64,000 nucleotides of DNA from assembly GCA_009779915.1 (NCBI GenBank), contig WRBA01000008.1, positions 1-64,000 on the forward strand, given 5' to 3'. Each line of letters opens with the position of its first letter. Within the stretch, counting starts at the first letter, position 1. Under the pieces are notes generated by a model. The model made no database searches. It saw only the letters and a program-made list of their open reading frames with translations, and was not told the DNA's origin. A program made the translations under genes and the position numbers. Origin of the DNA: Defluviitaleaceae bacterium (GTDB lineage: Bacteria; Bacillota; Clostridia; Lachnospirales; UBA5962). Positions 17,286 to 26,169 of this stretch are shown here, piece by piece.

Positions 17286-18386
17286 TTACTGCTGCACAAT
17301 ACTCACATCATTAATAGTAATAGGTATTGTAAAGGGATTTATGGTACTGTTTATAAGCTCGAGAGCCGCAGGAATATCCACAAATTCGTACCAATAAGGC
17401 AGCCCTGAGCTGCGCCCGATAGGAAGAGTGTGTGTTTGCAGCGCGTCTATACTGCTAACATCAGGAAGTCTGCTTGCAAACCATAGCATATCCGAAAAGG
17501 CAATATTAGTACTTACATTATCCTGAAAAATAGAGATAAATTCAGGGATCCGCAAAAGGCTTGCAGGCGTAAGAAGCTCATTAAGTACAGACCGGATTAC
17601 TGCTTGCTGATTTTCTACACGCTCAAAGTCGGTAACAGATCTAAATCCGGGATTGGCAAGGCGAAAGCGTGCGAAATTAAGTGCCTGTTCACCGTCAAGC
17701 CGCTGTAAACCTGGTGCTATATTTATATGTAAATCTTGCAGCGGGTCATCATATCTCATATGAAAAGGTACATCAATATATATCCCACCGCCTGCATTAA
17801 TAATCCGCTCAAATGCATCAAGGTCTATTTTTACATAAAAATCAGGCTCAAAACCAATTATGCTCCGGACTTCACGTTTAAGCTGGCGGATACCTGCCTC
17901 AGGTGAGCCGCCGTGTATTACGCCGGCAGGGTAAGCTACGTTAATTTTCCTAAATCTACGAGACACATTTACAGGCACATCCCGAGGGATTGAAACTATA
18001 TGGGCAGTATTGGATACACCATCATAAGATGCAACCATGATAGTATCAACATTTATGCCTTCATCCAGACCCATAATAAGGAAAGTGAAAAAAAGCTCCT
18101 TCCTATCCTCGTCGGTAAAGCCCAAAGGAGCGCGAAGACCGCTTCCTATCCCCAAATCATCCTCATGAGGCTCTACATCTATCCAAGCAGGGGTCATATG
18201 AAAGAAAGGGGTGCTGGGCTCAGCTCCCTGAGTAATAGATGGAACAGATGGTGGGGTAATAATATAATTGCTCACAATTAGCGGGATGACAAATACAAAC
18301 ACTATAAGTATACATGAGGATATAATAAGGGTTTTTAAGAGAGTCTTGGTGAACAAGGATATTAACTTGGATTTTCTTTCGTTCAT
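17286..18386 (-). CDS. LytR-CpsA-Psr family cell-wall glycopolymer ligase
   Basis: The 366-residue protein has an N-terminal membrane anchor (residues about 15-40) and an extracellular LCP domain: FLIMGLDEGINVDTIMVAS, HIVSIPRDVPVNV, KINVAYPAG, and QRLDGEQALNFARFR followed by TDFERVENQQ. The conserved Arg and Asp residues that bind polyprenyl pyrophosphate are in place. LCP enzymes transfer teichoic acids or other secondary polymers from lipid carriers to peptidoglycan. It is a single gene, convergent with the MntR-like gene 13 nt away. Confidence 0.93.
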   Translation of the reverse strand: MNERKSKLISLFTKTLLKTLIISSCILIVFVFVIPLIVSNYIITPPSVPSITQGAEPSTPFFHMTPAWIDVEPHEDDLGIGSGLRAPLGFTDEDRKELFFTFLIMGLDEGINVDTIMVASYDGVSNTAHIVSIPRDVPVNVSRRFRKINVAYPAGVIHGGSPEAGIRQLKREVRSIIGFEPDFYVKIDLDAFERIINAGGGIYIDVPFHMRYDDPLQDLHINIAPGLQRLDGEQALNFARFRLANPGFRSVTDFERVENQQAVIRSVLNELLTPASLLRIPEFISIFQDNVSTNIAFSDMLWFASRLPDVSSIDALQTHTLPIGRSSGLPYWYEFVDIPAALELINSTINPFTIPITINDVSIVQQ

Positions 18387-18722
18387 AATCGGCTCTTTAA
18401 CCTTTCGTTTTCTGGAATTTCTTAATTACATAGAAATAAATCCCTCCGACTAACCTTATCTACTTTATACCAGCTTAATCTAATAACTTATAAATTGTCA
18501 AGTGTAGCCGATTTATAGATTTTTGAAAAGAATCGTGTTATTTCATAGGTTTTAGGAAGCATGGTATTTACAAGTAATAAATATTTAAGAATATGTTATA
18601 TATAGCAAAATAATCCAAAAACAGTAAGGAAAACTTGTGATTTTTCCGTATTCCTGCGTTTTTTGTTATTGTTTCGAGGTCATTTCGCTATGGCAGCTCA
18701 TTTAGTTTTATATTGAAATATT
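18387..18722. repeat. Intergenic region with a 31-nt motif shared with 40.2 kb
   Basis: This gap of about 340 nt holds the upstream region of the LCP gene. Positions 18661-18691 match 40247-40277 at 27 of 31 positions (core TTTTGTTATTGTTT, then GGTCATTT). The other copy lies just upstream of a WYL-domain regulator. Nothing coding is seen. Confidence 0.55.
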
Positions 18723-18751
18723 AAAAACCCACAGACTTTTGTGGGTTTTTT
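18723..18751 (-). terminator. Terminator of the opp operon
   Basis: AAAAACCCACA, a 6-nt loop, then TGTGGGTTTTT. A- and T-runs make it active in both directions. Confidence 0.85.
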
Positions 18752-18779
18752 ACACATCGCGGAGTAAGGCATGAGTAGA

Positions 18780-19730
18780 TTATAGAGGCTTTATACAGGC
18801 TACAAAATGATTTGGTGAAAGCTCTGAAAGTTCTTGAGGTTCGTGGCAAGCATCGCCTACATATGGACAGCGTGCCGCAAAACGGCATCCTGGCTTTGGA
18901 TCAATCGGACTTGCCAGCTCACCTTTTATTATCTCGATTTTCCGGCTTCTCATAGATAAATCCGGTATTGGAATAGCCGAAAGCAATGCTTTAGTATACG
19001 GATGCCTTGGGTTTGCAAACAGTTCTCTTGAGGGAGCTCTCTCCACACATTGTCCCAAATACATAACAGCTATTTCATTTGAAATATGCTTGACTACTGA
19101 TAAATCATGGGTAATAAACATATACGTAAGATCCAAATCCCGCTGTAAATCCATTAAAAGATTTAAAACTTGAGCTTGAATAGAAACATCGAGAGCCGAA
19201 ACCGGTTCGTCACAAACAATAAATTTAGGATCTACAGAAAGTGCCCTGGCAATACCTATACGCTGGCGCCGTCCGCCGTCCAACTCATGAGGATATGCGG
19301 TTGCGAGCCGCTCAGAGATACCTACTATATCCATAAGTTCTGCTGTTCTTTTCATAATTTCTTTTCTTGTTTTGTGTATTTTATTTACTATCATAGGCTC
19401 GGCTATGATTTCTTCAACGGACATACGGGGATTTAAAGAGGAAAAAGGGTCTTGGAAAATAATTTGGGCACTTGTATGAAATTTTTTCAATTCCTTCTTA
19501 CTCATTTTGGTTACACTTTGACCTTCAAATATAACATCGCCGCCTGTTGGTTCATGGAGGCGCAGTATTACACGCCCAAGTGTGGTTTTACCACATCCGG
19601 ACTCGCCAACGATACCTAAAGTGGATCCCAAATTAATTTTTATATTTACATCATCAACAGCGTGAAGATTTTTTTTCCCAACTTTAAAATATTTTTTTAA
19701 TCCTTTGGTTTCCAGCAATACCTGGGACAT
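18780..19730 (-). CDS. oppF: Oligopeptide ABC transporter ATPase OppF
   Basis: The 316-residue ABC ATPase has Walker [12 protein letters not shown], Walker [15 protein letters not shown]-loop FITHDLSVV and the Opp/Dpp C-terminal cysteine motif ([16 protein letters not shown]) that can hold an iron-sulphur cluster. The ABC signature reads LDGGRRQR in place of LSGGQ; the Ser-to-Asp change is unusual but the rest is intact. It is the last gene of the MarR-amidohydrolase-oppABCDF operon, 20 nt after oppD, and pairs with OppD to energise import. Confidence 0.94.
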   Translation of the reverse strand: MSQVLLETKGLKKYFKVGKKNLHAVDDVNIKINLGSTLGIVGESGCGKTTLGRVILRLHEPTGGDVIFEGQSVTKMSKKELKKFHTSAQIIFQDPFSSLNPRMSVEEIIAEPMIVNKIHKTRKEIMKRTAELMDIVGISERLATAYPHELDGGRRQRIGIARALSVDPKFIVCDEPVSALDVSIQAQVLNLLMDLQRDLDLTYMFITHDLSVVKHISNEIAVMYLGQCVERAPSRELFANPRHPYTKALLSAIPIPDLSMRSRKIEIIKGELASPIDPKPGCRFAARCPYVGDACHEPQELSELSPNHFVACIKPL

Positions 19731-19750
19731 GTTCTTTCACCTCGACCTCG

Positions 19751-20728
19751 CTAATCTTCAATATTAAACAAATGGCATTTTATACGGTGCTCTCCATCAT
19801 AATAATCATTGGGCGGAGATGTTTTGCATATTTCCATACAAGATGGGCATCTTGGAGAAAATTTGCAGCCTGCAGGCAAATCCGTCGGGTCAGGCATCAG
19901 CCCGTCGATAGGGTCAAGCCGCTCCGACTCTTGCTCTAAATTAGGTATAGAGCCAAACAAACCGATTGTATAAGGATGATGTTTCTCCGATCTGAAAATA
20001 TCTTCAACAGTGCCAAATTCAACAATCTCGCCGGCATACATAACCGCAACCTTGTCGCAAGTTAGAGCTACAATCCCTAAATCATGGGTTATCATAATCA
20101 TAGAGGTTTGCATTTTATCCTTAAGTTCTTTCATCATAGCAAGAACTTGGGCTTGTATGGTTACATCAAGAGCTGTTGTAGGCTCATCCGCGATTAAAAG
20201 CTCCGGCTCGCAGGCGAGGGCGATAGCGATTACAACCCGTTGTTTCATCCCGCCGGAAAACTGGTGTGGATATTCGTTTTTTCTAAAGCTTGGAATGCCT
20301 ACAAGCTCCAAAGTCTCCTCAACACGCATTTTGATTTGTTCTTTAGTACGTTTTTCGTGATTGTGGAGTATTAATGCCTCCTCAATCTGGTCGCCAACGG
20401 ATAAAACAGGGTTTAATGAAGTCATAGGATCCTGGAAAATCATAGAAATCCGCTCACCACGAATAGCACGCATATCTCCCTCTTTAAGGGTCAGGATATT
20501 TTGCCCGTCAAAAGTAATAGAGCCATTTGGTATAACCCCTGTATTACTTGGCAATAAGCGCATTATTGAAAGAGCCGTGGTGGTTTTCCCTGCACCGGTT
20601 TCTCCAACTATACCTACAGTTTCACCTCTGTTAAGGCTTAAATTTATCCCATTTACAGCATACACTGTTTCTAAATCGGTTTTATATATTACTTCCAAGT
20701 CTTTAATTTCAAGTAATTTTTCGCTCAT
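19751..20728 (-). CDS. oppD: Oligopeptide ABC transporter ATPase OppD
   Basis: 325 residues. Walker A is [12 protein letters not shown], the signature [15 protein letters not shown], Walker [13 protein letters not shown] and the H-loop MITHDLGIV. The C-terminal oligopeptide-transporter domain carries [14 protein letters not shown]. It forms the ATPase pair with OppF. The gene follows oppC closely in the operon, and the ribosome site lies in the 24-nt gap. Confidence 0.95.
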   Translation of the reverse strand: MSEKLLEIKDLEVIYKTDLETVYAVNGINLSLNRGETVGIVGETGAGKTTTALSIMRLLPSNTGVIPNGSITFDGQNILTLKEGDMRAIRGERISMIFQDPMTSLNPVLSVGDQIEEALILHNHEKRTKEQIKMRVEETLELVGIPSFRKNEYPHQFSGGMKQRVVIAIALACEPELLIADEPTTALDVTIQAQVLAMMKELKDKMQTSMIMITHDLGIVALTCDKVAVMYAGEIVEFGTVEDIFRSEKHHPYTIGLFGSIPNLEQESERLDPIDGLMPDPTDLPAGCKFSPRCPSCMEICKTSPPNDYYDGEHRIKCHLFNIED

Positions 20729-20752
20729 TTATATTTCCCTTTCTGCCTACTG

Positions 20753-21622
20753 CTAATCTTTCAAACGAGGGTCAAGAGCGTCCCGCAACCCGTCCCCTAT
20801 AAGATTAAATGACAATGCTGAAAGTATAATAGCAAAGCCCGGAAACACCAGCATATGAGGTGCAGTCCTTATAAATTCGCGAGCTTCTGAAAGCATGGCA
20901 CCCCATTCCGGCTGCGGAGGCTGAACCCCCATACCGATAAAGCTAAGAGCCGCAGCTGCCAGTATCATACCGGAAACAGATGCTGTGGTTTGAACAATAA
21001 TAGGTCCGATAGCGTTAGGCAAAATATGTTTGCAGATTATCCTAAAATCAGATGTTCCACAGGCTCTGGCGGCTTCGATAAAGTCCTGTTCAACAACAGT
21101 TAAAACAGAGGCGCGCACAAGCCTTGTAAAAGCCGGAATACTTGCCACCGTAATGGCTATCAGCAGATTAGTCATATTTGCCCCTAGAGCCGCAACAATA
21201 GCGAGGGATAAAAGTATACTGGGAATACTCATTAAAGTATCCATAATACGCATTATAACCTCATCTCCCCATCCGCCGTAAAAGCCTGCCATAGCACCTA
21301 ACAGTCCGCCTATTAACAAGGACGCACTTGCTGTCACAAAACCTATTGACAGTGAAATACGACCGCCGTGGAGCACTCTGGTAAAAATATCGCGGCCAAA
21401 AGCATCTGTACCGAAAATAAAATCAGCGGATGGAGGCTGCAGACGATGCTCGCCGCTTTGTCTTATAGCGTTATGGAAAGGAGAAATCTGCTCGGCAAAA
21501 ATAACAGCCAAGGCAAATACAATAATAATAAAAAGCCCTACCATTGCTGTTTTATCTTTTTTAAGTCTACGCCATACTTCTCTAAGCTGGCTTTGTTTTT
21601 TTCTCTTAGATTCCATTTGCAT
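20753..21622 (-). CDS. oppC: Oligopeptide ABC transporter permease OppC
   Basis: The 289-residue inner-membrane permease has the OppC-type N-terminal domain (residues about 10-60, including one helix) and a binding-protein-dependent transport domain with about five more helices. The [19 protein letters not shown] block and the EAA loop ([21 protein letters not shown]) contact the ATPases. It is co-transcribed with oppB, 6 nt upstream. Confidence 0.95.
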   Translation of the reverse strand: MQMESKRKKQSQLREVWRRLKKDKTAMVGLFIIIVFALAVIFAEQISPFHNAIRQSGEHRLQPPSADFIFGTDAFGRDIFTRVLHGGRISLSIGFVTASASLLIGGLLGAMAGFYGGWGDEVIMRIMDTLMSIPSILLSLAIVAALGANMTNLLIAITVASIPAFTRLVRASVLTVVEQDFIEAARACGTSDFRIICKHILPNAIGPIIVQTTASVSGMILAAAALSFIGMGVQPPQPEWGAMLSEAREFIRTAPHMLVFPGFAIILSALSFNLIGDGLRDALDPRLKD

Positions 21623-21628
21623 ACTCCC

Positions 21629-22561
21629 TTATTTTAGAAACTTAGCGCGAATACGCGGATCTATAAAACCATAGGCCAAATCTACCATTAAGATAACGAG
21701 ACAGCATATTGTAGCTATGAAAATAGTAGCGGCTAAAACCATAGGAATATCTTGCATTCTTATAGCATTAACCATCATAGTACCCAGACCGGGCATAGCA
21801 AAAACTGTCTCAGTTACAATTGCGCCCCCCAGTAAAAACCCAAAACTTCCGCCTAAAACAGTTACTACAGGAAGCAGGGCATTTTTAAGGGCATGTTTAA
21901 ATATAACACGACCTTCAGGGGCACCTTTGGCGCGGGCTGTCCTTATATAGTCCTGGCGGATGGTTTCAAGCATAGTAGAGCGGGTCATACGCATAAGCCC
22001 CGCCGCAGTGGGCAGTGCTGAGGTAGTGACAGGCAGGATATAATGCCGCCATGTAGCCACCCCACTCGAAGGAAGCCACCCTAAAGTCAGTGCGAATGTA
22101 AGTATTAACATCAGACCGAGCCAAAATAGGGGAACCGCCGCCAGAAACATTGAAATCGCCCTTGGAATAAGGTCAGCTAAAGAATATTGCTTAACAGCCG
22201 AAAGCACTCCTATTGGTATGCCTATAAATGAAGCCACTACAACAGCGGCTGTGGCAAGCCGGAGAGTGTAGGGGAACCTAATTAATATTTCATCGAATAC
22301 CGGCTGTCTGGTGCGAAATGATGTGCCAAAATCAAACCGTGTTACCACATTTATTACATATGCAAAAAAACGAGTAAAAAAAGGATCGTTAAATCCCATT
22401 TCCTCATTAAGCATATCAACTGCTATTTGTTCCGCCTGAGGTCCTAAAATCATCCGCCCGGGATCTCCAGGTGTCAGATAAAGAATTGTAAAAACAATAA
22501 AAGTAACTCCTAGGAGTATGGGAATGATCATCAATGTTCTTCCTACCACAAACTTAATCAT
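21629..22561 (-). CDS. oppB: Oligopeptide ABC transporter permease OppB
   Basis: This 310-residue permease has six predicted helices and the OppB hallmark start (VGRTLMIIPILLGVTFIVF, LTPGDPGRMILGP). Its EAA loop is YIRTARAKGAPEGRVIFKHA. It forms the translocation pore with OppC. It follows oppA by 110 nt, a gap with no strong hairpin that contains the oppB ribosome site. Confidence 0.95.
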   Translation of the reverse strand: MIKFVVGRTLMIIPILLGVTFIVFTILYLTPGDPGRMILGPQAEQIAVDMLNEEMGFNDPFFTRFFAYVINVVTRFDFGTSFRTRQPVFDEILIRFPYTLRLATAAVVVASFIGIPIGVLSAVKQYSLADLIPRAISMFLAAVPLFWLGLMLILTFALTLGWLPSSGVATWRHYILPVTTSALPTAAGLMRMTRSTMLETIRQDYIRTARAKGAPEGRVIFKHALKNALLPVVTVLGGSFGFLLGGAIVTETVFAMPGLGTMMVNAIRMQDIPMVLAATIFIATICCLVILMVDLAYGFIDPRIRAKFLK

Positions 22562-22671
22562 ATTTACTCCTCCAAAATCATGAGAAACTACCTGATTATG
22601 CTACAATGCCGGCAAAGTAAATTACTACCTTGCCGACACTTAATTATTGAAAAATCAAAATAGATTATGGT

Positions 22672-24234
22672 TTATCTCCATGACATATGCATAATCCTAT
22701 TTACTTTGGAATTAGGATTTTCGACTACTAAGTCGTTGTCATAAGCCATTACAAAGCCTGTTATAAGGAATGGAGCGATTGGCATCTCTTCCATAATCAA
22801 AGTATAAAGTTCATCATAAAGTCTTGCGGCTTCTGCCGAATCCATAGTTCTGATTGCTTGGGTAGCTAAGTCATCAAATACCGGATTGTTAAATCTTGCA
22901 CCGTTTGCGGCACCTATATTATCACTTCTGTAAAGGCGCATATAAAAATCAGGGTGAGAGTGGAAAGAATTCCAGCCGCTTACCGCTATTTGGAAATCAC
23001 CTGTACCATATCTTGAGAAGAAGGTATTAATTTCCATAATCTCAATACTTGCATTGATGCCAACTTCAGATAATTGATTTTGTATAACTTCCGCATCTCT
23101 TGCTAAGGTTTGGAAAGTTATAAATGGTTCATCGATAGTTATGCCATCAGGGAATCCGGCTTCAGCTAAAAGTTCCCTTGCTCTTTGAGGATTATATCCA
23201 TATGTGCGATGGTTTTGAGGCTCAAACGGCATACCTGGCAGGAAGGCTATTTCCGTTGGGAAAGCGAGACCTTCTCTGGCTATATCTACTATAGTTTGCC
23301 TGTTAAGAGCATAAGCAACGGCTTGGCGCACTCTTACATCATCAAATGGAGGTTTTTCCACATTAAAAGTTACAAAATTAATCTGTATACCTTCCAATGA
23401 ATGCATAGTTAATCTATCAACACCCTCAAGTACAGATACACTTGCCATTGCAATATTATCAGAAAAATCAATTTCCCCCATTTCAAGAGCAACTGCAAGT
23501 ACATTAGCATCAGGCACGATTCTTATTTCAGCTGTGCTGATAGGAACCGGCAAGAAATAACCTTCATGTCTTTCAAGTTCAATTCTTGTGCCGACATGGT
23601 GTGCTACAACCCTGTAAGGACCGGTTCCCACAGGCATTGCGGCAAAAGCAACAGGGTCTTCATTGAAAACTCTGGCGTGGATAATGCCTGCATCCGAAAG
23701 GAACAGTAAAAACAAAGCGTTTGGCTGAGACAGCCTAAACTCAATTGTGTAATCATCAAGTACTGTTACTGTGTCAAGGTCTTCAATAAGGTTTACATGA
23801 TTTGCAGAAACTCGCCAAAGAAGGTAGTTTTCATAAATATCATGAGCGTCAAGAGAGTCGCCGTTATGGAAAGTAACTCCCTGGCGGATATTAAAAGTAA
23901 AGACCAGCCCATCATCCGAAACAGTGAAGCTTTCTGCAATATACGGAACCATTTCACCAGTGACAACATGTGCGCGGATAAGAGCGTCATAGATATTGTA
24001 TAATACCCTTGTTTCCGTCATAGTTCCTGTTAAGAATGGGTTAAATGTACCAACGTCAGAAGTTTGTGCCAAAACGATATGGTCACGTCTCTCAGCAGCT
24101 GGCTGAGTTGTATCACCTGGCTGTGCAGTCCCTTGCCCCCCTTGCCCTTGTTGCGAAGGAGTACAACCGGCTATCATTGCTATTACCAAAACTAATGCAG
24201 TAAAAAACGAAAATGCCTTTTTAAATTTTTTCAT
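22672..24234 (-). CDS. oppA: Oligopeptide-binding lipoprotein OppA-like
   Basis: The 520-residue family 5 solute-binding protein has a lipoprotein signal peptide ending IAGC (Cys about residue 24) and a Gln/Gly/Pro linker. Core motifs include FNIRQGVTFHNGDSLDAHDI and VRQAVAYALNRQTIVDIA. It lies 28 nt after the amidohydrolase gene in the same operon, so it probably delivers the compound the amidohydrolase then cleaves. Peptide specificity cannot be read from the sequence. Confidence 0.92.
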   Translation of the reverse strand: MKKFKKAFSFFTALVLVIAMIAGCTPSQQGQGGQGTAQPGDTTQPAAERRDHIVLAQTSDVGTFNPFLTGTMTETRVLYNIYDALIRAHVVTGEMVPYIAESFTVSDDGLVFTFNIRQGVTFHNGDSLDAHDIYENYLLWRVSANHVNLIEDLDTVTVLDDYTIEFRLSQPNALFLLFLSDAGIIHARVFNEDPVAFAAMPVGTGPYRVVAHHVGTRIELERHEGYFLPVPISTAEIRIVPDANVLAVALEMGEIDFSDNIAMASVSVLEGVDRLTMHSLEGIQINFVTFNVEKPPFDDVRVRQAVAYALNRQTIVDIAREGLAFPTEIAFLPGMPFEPQNHRTYGYNPQRARELLAEAGFPDGITIDEPFITFQTLARDAEVIQNQLSEVGINASIEIMEINTFFSRYGTGDFQIAVSGWNSFHSHPDFYMRLYRSDNIGAANGARFNNPVFDDLATQAIRTMDSAEAARLYDELYTLIMEEMPIAPFLITGFVMAYDNDLVVENPNSKVNRIMHMSWR

Positions 24235-24262
24235 AAATCTGCCTCCTATTCTTAAAAAGATT

Positions 24263-25456
24263 TTATATTTTATAGCCTTCAGCTACTTCAAAAAGAAATC
24301 CATCTAAAGTTTCTCTGTTGTAATAATTGCCTTTAAGAACAACAGCATCTATAGAGCGCGTATTCTCTATATTTTGAAGTGGATTGTCCTTAAGAATTAC
24401 AAGATTTGCGTATTTCGTCGGTTCAATAGTACCCCATTCATCTTCTTCGTGGTTGCATTTAGCACCTATTATTGTGGCTGCTTTTAATATTTCATAATTG
24501 GAAATACCGCTGCGTGACAGCCTTTCAAGTTCATCATGCAAAGAAAATCCATAAATACAAAACGGAAGCTGAGTGTCAGTTCCAGCCAGAATCATACCAC
24601 CTGCGTCAAGAAAAACCTTAACATCAGCGACATATTCCTCATGAGTTCTATCTAACCTAAAATCATGATGTCTAAAAATTTTCACTGCTTCACGCCATTT
24701 GTCTAATGTATCTTTGCTAACGTATTTTGTAATTTCGCTATTATACATTTCCTCGGTGATTAAATCTTTCTTAATCCAATCAACAACTTCCTGGACGATA
24801 AGTGTTGGGGTAAAATACACACCGGCTTTAGCGGCAGGAGCCAAAAATTCTTTTTTAAGGGCTTTAACATGCTCGAAGCAGTACTGCCCTTCGGCAATCG
24901 CCATCTCAGCCCCAACCTCAACAGGGATATGTCCGATAACATCAAGCCCGGCTTCTTTTGATGTCTTTATTATTTCTTTATATACTGACACGGTTAAATT
25001 ATTGTAGACCTTTACAAAATTATATCCTTCATCTTTTGCCTTTAAAATATACGCTCTTGCCTCTTCCGGTGTTTCAAGAACTAAATTTTGCGGAAATACA
25101 GGAGGGCTGCCGTCTAATATCGGCGTTCCTGTATAAATAAGAGGGCATATTAAATCTTTTTCCTTAGCCTTTTCTCTCATGGCAAGGGCATTTTCACTTC
25201 CGCGCATATTTCGCACATTAGTTATTCCATTTGCCACAAACAGTTTCATATCTGTCATTGAAGCTTCATCAATATGCACATGCATATCAGCCAGACCCGG
25301 GATTATATACTTGCCGGAGCAGTCAATAACTTGATCTCCGTCAATGTTTTGCCTGACAGATATAATTCGATCATTTTCAATAAGGATGTCAGTATTATTT
25401 AAGACCTCTTCACTTACCATGGAAATTACATTAGCGTTTTTTAGGACGATATTCAT
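24263..25456 (-). CDS. Metal-dependent amidohydrolase (imidazolonepropionase/prolidase-like)
   Basis: This 397-residue amidohydrolase-superfamily enzyme has the metal ligands HVH in GLADMHVHIDEA, the candidate carbamylated lysine in YNFVKVYNNL, histidines in VIGHIPVEVG and CFEHVK, and the catalytic Asp in MILAGTDTQLPFCIYG. Its layout resembles cytosolic Xaa-Pro or aryl dipeptidases and imidazolonepropionase-like hydrolases. It is encoded between marR and oppA with 28-nt gaps, so an imported peptide or amide is the likely substrate. There is no signal peptide. Confidence 0.86.
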   Translation of the reverse strand: MNIVLKNANVISMVSEEVLNNTDILIENDRIISVRQNIDGDQVIDCSGKYIIPGLADMHVHIDEASMTDMKLFVANGITNVRNMRGSENALAMREKAKEKDLICPLIYTGTPILDGSPPVFPQNLVLETPEEARAYILKAKDEGYNFVKVYNNLTVSVYKEIIKTSKEAGLDVIGHIPVEVGAEMAIAEGQYCFEHVKALKKEFLAPAAKAGVYFTPTLIVQEVVDWIKKDLITEEMYNSEITKYVSKDTLDKWREAVKIFRHHDFRLDRTHEEYVADVKVFLDAGGMILAGTDTQLPFCIYGFSLHDELERLSRSGISNYEILKAATIIGAKCNHEEDEWGTIEPTKYANLVILKDNPLQNIENTRSIDAVVLKGNYYNRETLDGFLFEVAEGYKI

Positions 25457-25484
25457 ATTTCCCCCCCTTTTATGCGGCGTTTAA

Positions 25485-25946
25485 TCAATCTTTAGGCAAG
25501 TCTGCAATATAATCCATTATAAAGTCTACAATAAGAGTCCTTGATTCAATCGGATATTTTTCTATGTTTTTAAATACGCTGTATTGGTTTTGTGTCTCAT
25601 GATACTCCTGATGCCCTTTAAATAGCTTCATACCCTCTACTGTTAAATGAACCGACACCTCTTTTTTATAACGTTCTTTCACTATAAAATTTTTTTTAGA
25701 TAATTTAGTCAGCATTTGTGATGCTGCGCTTTTAGACATCCCAATCTCTTCTGATATCTCAGAAATATTTAAATCCGGATGACGGCCTATAAAATCAATC
25801 ATATGTATTTCACTTTGATAAACGAAATGTTCAGTACCATAATTATTTGGTTTTTTGCTCATTTTAGCAATTTCGTTATGAAACTTTAATAATGCGTCAA
25901 TAATATTATTGTTGAGTTCTGTTTCAATATCATCAGGTTTATCCAT
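25485..25946 (-). CDS. MarR-family transcriptional regulator
   Basis: Start chosen at 25946 (AGGTGA 6 nt upstream; the in-frame GTG at 25955 has no site), giving 153 residues. The winged helix-turn-helix core reads DLNISEISEEIGMSKSAASQMLTKLSKKNFIV with wing KEVSVHLTVEG. As first gene of the amidohydrolase-opp operon it probably autoregulates. A 14-bp-arm palindrome in the divergent promoter region is its best candidate operator, which would also place the divergent nitroreductase fusion under its control. Confidence 0.88.
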   Translation of the reverse strand: MDKPDDIETELNNNIIDALLKFHNEIAKMSKKPNNYGTEHFVYQSEIHMIDFIGRHPDLNISEISEEIGMSKSAASQMLTKLSKKNFIVKERYKKEVSVHLTVEGMKLFKGHQEYHETQNQYSVFKNIEKYPIESRTLIVDFIMDYIADLPKD

Positions 25947-26066
25947 GATTTTCACCTATATATAAGATTAAAATTACTAAATACTGAATAAAAGACTTGA
26001 CGTTTAACTGCTTTTATATTAAATTAGAGTTAATCTACTTAAATGTAATTTAAAACTATATATTAT

Positions 26067-26095
26067 TTTATAGCTTAATTTACTATTCTTGTCAA
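26067..26095 (-). promoter_or_regulatory. Promoter of the marR-opp operon
   Basis: On the minus strand TTGACA (26090-26095), 17 bp, TATAAA (26067-26072). The transcript would begin near 26060, about 115 nt before marR. Confidence 0.75.
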
Positions 26096-26102
26096 TATAT
26101 TT

Positions 26103-26134
26103 CATAAAATATATTTCAATAAATATATTTTATG
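26103..26134. promoter_or_regulatory. Candidate operator: AT-rich palindrome
   Basis: Perfect 14-bp arms (26103-26116 with 26121-26134) around CAAT, between the divergent marR promoter and the ribosome site of the nitroreductase fusion gene. MarR proteins typically bind AT-rich inverted repeats in their own promoter region. Confidence 0.6.
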
Positions 26135-26169
26135 TTAAACTTAATTCACAAAAGTTAGGAGGTTTATTT

